Shown here: positions 1 to 6,432 of the stretch, piece after piece | How positions within the stretch are numbered: the stretch's first letter is position 1 | Layout of the letters: every line of letters begins with the position of its first letter | Assembly (NCBI GenBank): GCA_003550305.1 | Contig: QKYT01000144.1 | Coordinates: forward strand, 143,569-155,585 | Origin: Glomus cerebriforme | Taxonomy: Eukaryota; Glomeromycota; Glomeromycetes; Glomerales; Glomeraceae | DNA length: 12,017 nucleotides | Direction of reading: 5' to 3' | Notes under the pieces: generated by a model | The model's database searches: none | What the model saw: the letters and a program-made list of their open reading frames with translations, nothing else | What the model was told of the DNA's origin: nothing | Program-made: the position numbers and the translations under genes

Positions 1-2
1 CC

Positions 3-140
3 AAACTAAAGAGAACAAAGGGTGCCTTAGAGGAATCCAATAATAAGAGTCAATATAAATGTAAAATATGCAAACAATTNGGNCATAATAGTAAAACTTG
101 TAAAGGAAANNNAAAAGAAAATCAAGATGATAGCGGATAA
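3..140 (+). pseudogene. C-terminal tail of a MULE-type transposase with CCHC zinc knuckle (5' part outside window)
   Basis: The frame starting at base 3 is open for 45 codons to a TAA at 138-140. It contains a zinc knuckle at 60-101 with pattern C-x2-C-x4-H-x4-C (C-K-I-C-K-Q-x-G-H-N-S-K-T-C), preceded by a basic stretch. In the Mutator-like and FAR1/SWIM transposase families such a knuckle lies near the C-terminus, after the SWIM zinc finger, and is thought to bind nucleic acid. The catalytic domain would lie left of the window, so the assignment rests on this motif alone. Unresolved bases occur at 80, 83 and 110-112. Whether this copy is intact cannot be judged. A retroviral-type Gag knuckle is an alternative, but those have C-x2-C-x4-H-x4-C in a more aromatic setting. 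Confidence 0.55.
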
Positions 141-295
141 ATGAGTTAAATTTTGGTCATTTATCATCTGATGAGGATTAATTAAATCTTATGGTAAATT
201 ACGATATCTTACATCATAATGTGAACGTGAGCAGAACGCGAGACGAATATGATCAGTTGAAGGAGAATTGTAGGAGAATCATGGGAAAATCGTGA
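134..295 (+). pseudogene. Coding-like extension after the zinc knuckle (hydrophilic tail)
   Basis: One base out of phase with the zinc-knuckle frame, codons from 134 to a TGA at 293-295 read as a coherent hydrophilic peptide (N-F-G-H-L-S-S-D-E-D ... Y-D-Q-L-K-E-N-C-R-R-I-M-G-K-S), interrupted by a single TAA at 179-181 where Gln would fit. It may be the true C-terminus of the transposase after a frameshift near 126-137, or read-through sequence with no function. No domain is recognised. The TAA is consistent with a CAA-to-TAA change like those seen elsewhere in the window. Confidence 0.3.
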
Positions 296-703
296 GAAAA
301 ACTATTAAATTAATAGCGAAATTATATTAAATCGCTAGTATGTATCTGGGTGAAACAAGGGTAAAACAAGGGGGAATGTGATTAGATGTCAAATAGAATT
401 TTTTAATTCAGTAGTTATTAGTCCTTTTTTTTTATTTCACGTCATTACATCATCATTAGACATTGTCTTTGAAAACTTTATTTTCACATTATTTTCAATG
501 ATGTAAATGATGTAAATTAATTTATTTGATAATTTTTTTTTTGATTTTATCGATTATCGTGAGAGTTTTTTTTTTGAAATTTTTTTTTTTGAAACGTATT
601 TAAAAGAGTCAAATTCTTTTTTAAATGAGTTTATTCTTCAGATTTTTTCTTCAAAAATTTTCTAAAAAAATTCTCAAACATTTATTTTTCAAACATTTCA
701 ATA
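296..703. other. Non-coding gap with poly-T runs upstream of the SANT-like gene
   Basis: No coding frame is seen. The stretch holds a small perfect inverted repeat (TAGCGA at 314-319, TCGCTA at 332-337), a short direct repeat of the type GAAACAAGGG/TAAAACAAGGG near 351-373, and long T runs between 420 and 600. It is the likely promoter region of the gene starting at 704. Confidence 0.4.
597..606 (+). promoter_or_regulatory. TATA-like box upstream of the SANT-like gene
   Basis: TATTTAAAAG lies about 100 bp before the proposed ATG at 704, between T-rich tracts. Position and sequence suit a core promoter, but in sequence this AT-rich such a match is weak evidence. Confidence 0.25.
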
Positions 704-1609
704 ATGATGATGAATGTAAGTAATAATGGATAACACAATACTTACGATTAAATTTCTAAAATAATTTAACTTATATTTTACTGTAGTGGAATGATGATGA
801 GGTGCGTATGCTCATTGACTTAAGAAAAAATGACAATGAACATTTTTACCATATTGGTCATGTCAAACGACCGTTTTGAAAAGAGGTTGCTGGCAAGATA
901 AATCAGCGATTTAGATCAAGTTATTCAGCGCAACAATGTAGCCAAAAATTTAACGATGTATTAAAAGATTACTGAGTAAATATCCTATATTACATAACTG
1001 TTATTATACGAATATNTCTTGAGTATCAATTAAACTTATTTTTTATTAGGCGATATATAAATATATTCATTTAAAACCAGGTGGCAAAAGGACTAAAAAT
1101 GGTGAAATGTACTATGAGAAATTTAGAACGAAATTCTGGCAAAAACCAGGTAAATATTATCCATTCTCTTTTATTTATTTGAGTTTTATAGAGCGTATCT
1201 TAAGTTTCTAAATAATATTTTAGAAACTGATTACGATAGGACACATAGACTCAATTAAGCAGCTCAGGCAATGTTGAATTTGAGTTTGGCGCTAAGTCCT
1301 GCAAATCCAGTATAGGATCATAATCAAAGTGTTAGCAATAAAGGTGATGATGAAAGATATTTGGAGTTCAGAGATAATCAAGAAGACAATAATCAAGATG
1401 TTGGCANTCAGGNAGAGGATGAAGGATATTTAGGTTTTGAAAATAATCAAGAAGTCAATAATAGAGTTTTCTAAGAGTATAACAAACCTTTTTTTATTGA
1501 AGAATTCTATTCTGAGCTTTTGAGAAAGGACTATATATTTTTCAATTTATTCAATGTAGATCACAAGACCATTTATCTTCTAAATGCTGCACATTGTGTA
1601 ATTACTTAG
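704..1609 (+). pseudogene. SANT/Myb-like DNA-binding-domain gene, four exons, with premature stops
   Basis: Exons are proposed at 704-715, 787-975, 1050-1149 and 1224 onward. The introns 716-786, 976-1049 and 1150-1223 are 71-74 bp, start GTAAGT or GTAAAT and end TAG, and their removal keeps phase. The start is the ATG-ATG-ATG-AAT run joined to W-N-D-D-E-V-R-M-L-I. Exon 2 has the SANT/trihelix-like pattern: Trp near the start, L-I-D-L-R, then K-E-V-A-G-K-I-N and S-A-Q-Q-C-S-Q-K-F-N-D-V-L-K-D-Y. Exon 3 continues G-K-R-T-K-N-G-E-M-Y-Y-E-K-F-R-T-K-F-W. This layout matches expanded SANT-like families that I recall from Glomeromycotina. Exon 4 encodes an acidic, Asn/Gln-rich tail containing an imperfect duplication (Y-L-E-F-R-D-N-Q / Y-L-G-F-E-N-N-Q). 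In-frame stops are TGA at 877-879 (a Trp position) and 973-975, TAA at 1256 and 1472, and TAG at 1313 and 1607 (Gln fits). The 3' end is uncertain: 1474 or about 1609. It is probably a young pseudogene of a DNA-binding or domesticated transposon protein. Confidence 0.6.
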
Positions 1610-1625
1610 TATAACACTTTAGAGT

Positions 1626-1680
1626 TAAAATTAAAATTTTTTTGCGTCTCATGCTACCGTGTAAAAATTTTAATTTTTTT
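1626..1680. repeat. Short AT-rich inverted repeat
   Basis: An arm of the type AAAATTAAAATTTTT (about 1627-1643) faces its reverse complement near 1663-1680 across a more GC-rich loop (GCGTCTCATGCTACCG). A similar motif, ATGCTGCCAATAAAAT, follows near 1687-1702. It could be a worn transposon end, but low complexity makes chance pairing easy. Confidence 0.25.
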
Positions 1681-1739
1681 TTCATTATGCTGCCAATAAA
1701 ATCTGAATATGGTCACAATAAAAATTTGAATATTACAAT

Positions 1740-2824
1740 TTGCAAAATCAACGAAAATTAGAGTATCAAAAATCACTAAATTACTAGTAAAAAAACATGG
1801 GGTTGCCATGGTGATGGGTCGTCACATAGTAATGCCCAATAAAAATAATTGTAAATAAATACATAAATATATATAATACTTAACTTAAGGTTAAATTTAA
1901 AAGAATTATTAAAAGATCTATTTTTTTTTAGAGAATTATAACTAAAATAGAGACTTTGAATAAAATTCACAAAATAAAAATGATTAATAGTAGAGAATAG
2001 AATCTTATAATATAATTAATTTTATCACCTTTATGTGAATTAACTTTAGTTAATGAATTGGTATCAAAATTTTGTTTTTTTATTAGTAAATGTATTTGAT
2101 GTTACTAATATTTCCATGTATTCTAATTTAATATTAAGTAATACTTTATTATAATATAATACTAAATATGATTTCAATATTTTTAGCCTTTCTCTAGATT
2201 ATATTTGAGTATAATAATGACATTAGTTGAATAATGACTATTATTTATAGATTCTTTAATAAAATAATTCTAAACTGATAATTCTTTATAGTATCTTTTA
2301 GTCTCTTTAGCATTTTGACTATCAGATATTATACCTGAAGCTACAGAACTTATTTTTATAATGCTAAAATTATTAAAAACAAAAATGTAAAATACAAAAG
2401 AAAATGGTATCAAAGATTATCAAAATAAGATTAGCATTATATTTATTCGAATTATTGAGCATATAATAAATGGTGATCTGTGATTGTGATCAATATGTAT
2501 AAAAAAATTAAATTAATTTTTTTTAAATATCAGAATATTTTAATTTATGACATTACAAATAATTTATGATATATAAAAAATTACAGTATAGCTGAAATAT
2601 TAAAATTGTCATAATTTTTGAATTTTGATAATAAGTATAGTTAATCTTAATTAGGATTAAATCAATATTATAGAGTACTAAAAAAGGCAATAATAAAAAA
2701 AAATTTAAAATTATCATAACTATATCATAAAACTTATAGAAAATCTATTATTGAGCAGTTTTTTCTATTATTAATTATTATTATTATTCTCTTTTTCTTT
2801 TTAATTAAAGTTTTTTTTTGCTAG
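1740..2824. other. AT-rich intergenic stretch with one GC-richer island
   Basis: No gene is recognised. An island at 1795-1842 (ATGGGGTTGCCATGGTGATG, then GGTCGTCACATAG) is richer in G and C than its surroundings and follows the palindrome TTACTAGTAA at 1781-1790; it may be a transposon edge or a conserved regulatory patch. From about 2824 down to 2680 the minus strand still shows vague resemblance to the C-terminal tail of the MULE transposase next door, too decayed to delimit. A short ATT microsatellite lies at about 2766-2789. Confidence 0.35.
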
Positions 2825-4138
2825 TCATTATTCATCATGAATAATACTTTTATAAAGATCTATATTCTGTTATTCCTTCTGTAACTCTTTAGTAATTCTA
2901 TAGATACTTACATAATTTTGCCTAACCAAAATTTTTTAATGCCAATACTAAGCTTTAACATTATTCTATATTTGTAAAATTCTTATTTCATTTGAGTTAT
3001 ATACTAATTATAATTGTAATGAAAATAAAAGAGCTAAACAAATAACAGTTTTATTTCAAAAATACTAACGTATCCTTCTATAAATATAATTATCTTTGAA
3101 CTATTGAATAACTTCATTTGCTTCTGAAAGTATTTCAAGTTTTAATATATTAAATACTTCTGAAATTTCCTGTAGTAGTAAAAAATCCAGTATAAACAAA
3201 TATTATAACATTAAACTAAATTGTTTGTTATCATCATATCTAGTAGTAAGCTCACATGATTGAATTTTTTGATATTCAGATTGTTTAAAATGAAAAAAAT
3301 ATCCTTTGTTTTTAACATTAAAAAATATTTAACAGGATATATTAATTAATACTAACTTAAAATTAGTTAAAATAATTGAAGATTGTAAGATAAGATCATT
3401 TTCTGCTGCAAAGTCAAACAATTCTTTAAATAAGCTTTTGTAGATTTTTTCTAATTTACTTATTATTAATAAATAAATGAGAGAAAAAATTTTTGAATTT
3501 TTATTACCAATAGATATATAAATGGTATATAATTAATAAAATACTATTAGAATAGTTTTAAAAGTATCATTTATTAGCTAAAATAAAACCTAAAACAAAC
3601 ATTGAATATTTGCTTATATAATAAATAGTAAAATTTGATCATTACCAATTACACAATTTCTTATTAAGAAAGTATTACCATTTAAAATTAAATAAAGTGA
3701 ATCTGAAATATTAATTTCTTCAATAGTTTATGATTAAGCAGACATTTTTACTCTTTTAATATATTTAATTCTTAAATAAAAAATATTAAAAGATAATATG
3801 TAAGGATAATATTTTTGTAGTATATTAATTGTAATATCTTAAATGATTTTATAGGTTTATTTTTTATTACATGAATTTTCTACTTTTGTATTATTAAGCT
3901 AAGGTAAATGATTATATTTAACAAATTTTTTAAGATAATAAAATCTGTTATAAAAAGTTATTATTATATAACCTTTACAATTATTTAGTTTTTTTTATTT
4001 GCAATACTAATAATATATATTTTTTTATGTTTATTTTTATATTATTAAATAGTTTCAAATATTTATTTTATTATTTTCTTTTTAAAATAGAACAATATCA
4101 CATATTTTATAATTTTTATTTCTAATATATTTTGTAAT
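2825..4138 (-). pseudogene. MULE-type transposase with N-terminal FLYWCH finger, inactivated by G:C-to-A:T changes
   Basis: Mutator-like transposases cut and paste DNA with a DDE catalytic core. On the minus strand one frame runs from about 4138 to the TGA at 2825-2827 without a shift. Around 4020-3908 it shows a FLYWCH-type finger: I-Y-Y-[stop]-Y-C ... L-N-N-C-K-G ... K-F-V-K-Y-N-H. The DDE core follows. The motif before D-G-T-F-K-T reads F-[TAG]-L-I-N-D-T-F-K-T at 3583-3554. Then come S-L-F-K-E-L-F-D-F-A and I-I-L-T-N-F-K near 3364-3356 (family T-D-F-E), and K-G-Y-F-F-H-F (family K-G-C-x-F-H-F) near 3307-3287. The C-terminal part has I-Y-R-I-T-K-E-L-Q-K-E-Q-Q. Stops occur at TGA 4055, TAG 4007, TAA 3995, TAA 3614, TAG 3590, TAG 3578, TAA 3533, TAA 3329, TAA 3203, TAG 3101, TAG 3065, TGA 3056 and TAG 2948 (lowest coordinate given). 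Both visible catalytic Asp are Asn. The gene is dead. The start is uncertain because no clear ATG remains. Confidence 0.8.
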
Positions 4139-4347
4139 TAAAGAATAAAAAAGTAAAAATAACTTTTCATTTGATTATAATTATATATAGTAATTACATG
4201 CAGTATATATTATAAATATATTAAAGTACTTTATTTACCTATAAATATACTAATGAAAGAATGATTATTTACTTTTCATATCCTATTAAATCATATATAT
4301 GATAAAAAACTAGCTTATACTATTTTAGTATTGGGTTTAAAATTTAT
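4139..4347. other. AT-rich leader between the MULE pseudogene and the inverted-repeat end
   Basis: No coding frame is visible. On the minus strand, TATAAATTTTAAACCC (4348-4333) could have been a TATA box for the transposase, about 200 bp from its likely start. Confidence 0.25.
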
Positions 4348-4367
4348 ACGCTCCTGTATTACAAGTT

Positions 4368-4413
4368 TTACAACACATTCTTAAATCACATGATTTTAAT
4401 CAAATTTGATTGG
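4368..4413. repeat. Inverted-repeat copy 1 flanking the micro-exon array
   Basis: The sequence from TTACAACACATTC to AAATTTGATTGG is matched in inverted orientation by 6363-6412. The best block is TCACATGATT-nn-AAT-n-AAATTTGATTGG, with a further CAAC(A/G)CAT match outside a small gap. Similarity stops sharply after the GATTGG end. It may be a terminal inverted repeat of a 2.1-kb element spanning 4348-6423, or the 5' end of the MULE element to its left. Confidence 0.6.
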
Positions 4414-4613
4414 ACAAATATTTTACTACAAATTTTTATTCTTTATTATAATTTACAAATAATTTTATTGGCNAATTTTTTATTTATTTTATTTATCACA
4501 ATCATTTCTTTAATAACAAATTATACAAGCTTTTATTATATATAAAATAAANGACAGAGATGAAAATAGGAATAAAAATAAAAGTTCATAATAATAAAAG
4601 TAAAGAGAACTAG

Positions 4614-4730
4614 AATTAAAACATCATTACAGAATTAAACAATATCACAAAATTAAATACCATCACAAAATTAAAGCATCATTGTAGTAGCAAATTAAGT
4701 ACTATCACGAGATTAAAGCAGTATTTACAA
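4614..4730. repeat. 18-bp minisatellite, about six units
   Basis: Units begin at 4614, 4633, 4651, 4669, 4693 and 4712, each of the form AATTAAAnnn followed by ATCACAA or a variant; units 2 and 3 are exactly 18 bp, and the others are 19-24 bp. It lies between the left inverted repeat and the last units of the micro-exon array. No coding role is seen. Confidence 0.7.
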
Positions 4731-4914
4731 AAAAAATAAATTAAAAACACTTTCCACCCATAATTACCTTAAGATAAGATTTTTAAGTTTCCTACAAAAT
4801 TAAAGAAAAAAAGAAACATTAGTGGGTTATACTTACATTTCTTAAAACCCATTTTGAAAAATCCTAACTCACTCAAATTCCCAAGACCGTTCTCTAGAGG
4901 TATACTATATTCGG

Positions 4915-4995
4915 TCATCCATCTGAAAAATGACCAGATTCGGCATTGGATTGACCAGATGGTTCAACAGATATCTGGTCAATCTGATTATCCAT
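4915..4995 (-). CDS. Hydrophilic short reading frame in the long exon-like block of the array
   Basis: The exon-like block downstream of the unit at 5074-5114 begins after an acceptor at 4999-5000 (intron 4999-5073, 75 bp). Three bases in, a minus-strand ATG opens a 26-residue frame ending in TGA at 4915-4917: M-D-N-Q-I-D-Q-I-S-V-E-P ... E-S-G-H-F-S-D-G. The composition is polar and Ser/Gln/Asp-rich, unlike the AT-driven Lys/Asn/Ile composition of random frames here. To be joined to the preceding micro-exon in its L-D-L-N-F frame the phases do not match, so either the micro-exon carries a 1-bp loss or this frame is not used. Function unknown. Confidence 0.3.
   Translation of the reverse strand: MDNQIDQISVEPSGQSNAESGHFSDG
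4951..4982. repeat. Perfect 10-bp inverted repeat
   Basis: TTGACCAGAT at 4951-4960 pairs with ATCTGGTCAA at 4973-4982 across a 12-base loop; a third, direct copy TGACCAGAT lies at 4931-4939. All three fall inside the long exon-like block. Confidence 0.6.
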
Positions 4996-6115
4996 CACCT
5001 AAAAAAAAATGCAAAAGAAATGTTAATGACATTCCAAAGACAGAAAAAAAACAAATACTACCTCCCAACTTACCTTTATGATCCAAGCCAAAGTTCAGGT
5101 CCAGAAAGACTTCCCTAAAGAAAAAATGGCAAAAAGAAACATTAATGATATTCTAAAGACAAAGAAAAACCCAAAAAATACAAACTCCCAACTTACTTCT
5201 ATAATCCAAATCAAAGTTCAAGTCCAGGAAGGTGTTCCCTAAAGAAAAAATACAAAAAGAAATGTTAATAACATTCTAAAAACAAAAAAAAATTCAAAAA
5301 ATCCCAAAATCTCTATTTTCAACTTACCTAAGCTGAAATCCAAGTCCAGAAAGGCTTCCCCTAAAGAAAAGAAGTAAAAGGAACGTTAATAACATTTCAA
5401 AGACAGAAAAAAAATAAACACCACCTCCCAACTTATCTTTCATAGTTCAAGCTGAAGTCCAGGTCTGGAAAGGCTTCACCTAAAAAAAAAATGCAAAAAG
5501 GAGCATTAATGATATTCTAAAGACAAAGAAAAAGAAACTCCTGAAAAATACAACCTTTCAACTTACTTTCATGATCCAAATTGAAAATACAAAAAGGAAT
5601 ATTAATAATGTTCCAAAGATAAAAAAAAAATCCAAAAAATTCCAAAATTTTCATTTCCAACTTACCTAAGCTGAAATTCAGGTTCAGGAAGGCATCCCCT
5701 AAAAAAAAGAAGTAAAAGGAACGTTAGTGATGTTTTAAAGACAAAAAAAAATGAAATCTCCTTTTCCTAACTTACCTTTAAGCCGAAATTCAGTTCCCTA
5801 TAAAAACAAAGCAAAAGGAATGTTAGTGACGTTCCAAAGATAAAAATAAACCAAACAATCTTCACTTCCAAGTCCCAACTTACCTTTCATAGTCCAAGCT
5901 AAAATCCAATCCAGAAAGGGCCTTCTAAAGAAAAAAAGTAAAAGGAGCGTTAGTAATGTTCCAAAGACAAAAAAACCAAAAAAAAAATGAAAATCTCCTC
6001 TTAACTTACTTTCAAGCTGAAATCCAGTTCCAGAAAGGTGTCTCCTATAGAAACGAAACAAAAGGAACATTAGTGACATTTTCTCAAGGTTGTTTCTTAC
6101 AAAATTAAAAAAAAA

Positions 6116-6144
6116 GAAACATTAATGTGTTATACTAATGTTTC
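6116..6144. repeat. Hairpin around the intron branch site, copy 1
   Basis: An 11-bp stem with one mismatch (GAAACATTAAT / ACTAATGTTTC) closes a 7-base loop GTGTTAT. On the minus strand it lies just upstream of a T-rich tract and TAA (the acceptor AG appears mutated), so the branch-site-like TTAAT lies in the 3' arm of the stem. Confidence 0.55.
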
Positions 6145-6211
6145 TTTAAACCATTTTAAAAATCCCAACTCATCCAAAGTTTCCAGACCATTCCCTACAA
6201 AATTAAAAAAA

Positions 6212-6236
6212 AACATTAGTGTGTTATACTAATGTT
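6212..6236. repeat. Hairpin around the intron branch site, copy 2
   Basis: A perfect 9-bp stem (AACATTAGT / ACTAATGTT) with the same loop GTGTTAT as the copy at 6116-6144. On the minus strand it sits inside the intron-like block 6195-6263, with CACTAAT as candidate branch site and the acceptor AG at 6195-6196. A third, imperfect copy (three stem mismatches) is at 4813-4841. Confidence 0.6.
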
Positions 6237-6362
6237 CTTAATTTCAAAAAAAAATCAACTCACTGATCGAAATTTTCAGGGCCATTTCTAAAAAATAAAA
6301 AACGGTTCGCTATTCTTAAAAAAAAGAAAAAATACAAAATAGAAACAATACGTTTAAAAAAA

Positions 6363-6412
6363 CCAATCAAATTTTATTTTAATCATGTGATATAAGGAGG
6401 GATGCGTTGCAA
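6363..6412. repeat. Inverted-repeat copy 2 flanking the micro-exon array
   Basis: Reverse complement of the block at 4368-4413 with good identity over about 45-50 bp, starting CCAATCAAATTTTATT and running through AATCATGTGA to GCGTTGCAA. Just outside, ACGT at 6420-6423 is followed by AAAATTATT (6424-6432), which resembles AAAATTTAT at 4339-4347 before ACG at 4348: a possible 9-bp target duplication with 7 of 9 matches, as expected for Mutator-like elements. In this AT-rich setting that match is weak. Confidence 0.6.
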
Positions 6413-6432
6413 TGTTCTCACGTAAAATTATT

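Larger units (their letters stand above)
4740..6330 (-). repeat. Tandem array of micro-exon-like units with conserved splice signals (minus strand)
   Basis: Read on the minus strand, units of about 115-125 bp alternate a short exon-like block and an intron-like block. Donors are mostly GTAAGT; branch sites are TACTAAC (5949-5955), CACTAAC (5822-5828, 5723-5729) or T-T-A-A-type variants, and acceptors are a T-rich tract plus AG. Exon-like blocks: 6010-6044, 5884-5924, 5776-5797, 5666-5698, 5437-5479, 5328-5360, 5197-5238 and 5074-5114 (35, 41, 22, 33, 43, 33, 42, 41 bp). Introns between them run 75-89 bp where both ends survive (e.g. 5925-6009, 5798-5883, 5115-5196). The blocks translate to variants of E-A-F-L-D-L-D-F-S-L-D-H-E. 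A unit near 5561-5600 has lost its acceptor half, and the donor at 5431-5436 is ATAAGT. Not all lengths keep frame. Type-A units near 4800-4895 and 6100-6290 differ in sequence. No start codon or signal peptide is recognised, so coding status is inferred from splice-signal conservation. Confidence 0.65.

Noticed and set aside
1552..1609. N-A-A-H-C-V-I-T resembling the trypsin His motif
   Set aside because: The rest of a serine protease is absent; it is the tail of the SANT-like frame and the match is short enough for chance.
1776..1970. 64-codon minus-strand open frame
   Set aside because: Low-complexity Asn/Tyr/Phe/Ile composition expected by chance in AT-rich DNA, with no recognisable motif.
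2620..2760. Plus-strand frame with faint J-domain look (N-Q-Y-Y-R-V-L-K-K-A)
   Set aside because: The H-P-D motif is absent, it needs a stop read through, and it lies opposite the decayed tail of the MULE pseudogene.
4854..5118. Two overlapping plus-strand open frames (4854-5081 and 4930-5118)
   Set aside because: They cross the minus-strand exon and intron-like blocks of the array, are Lys/Pro-rich by composition and show no domain; the repeat structure explains them.
5798..6079. 93-codon minus-strand open frame
   Set aside because: It runs through two intron-like blocks with clear donor, branch and acceptor signals; the Phe/Leu-rich middle parts are translated polypyrimidine tracts.
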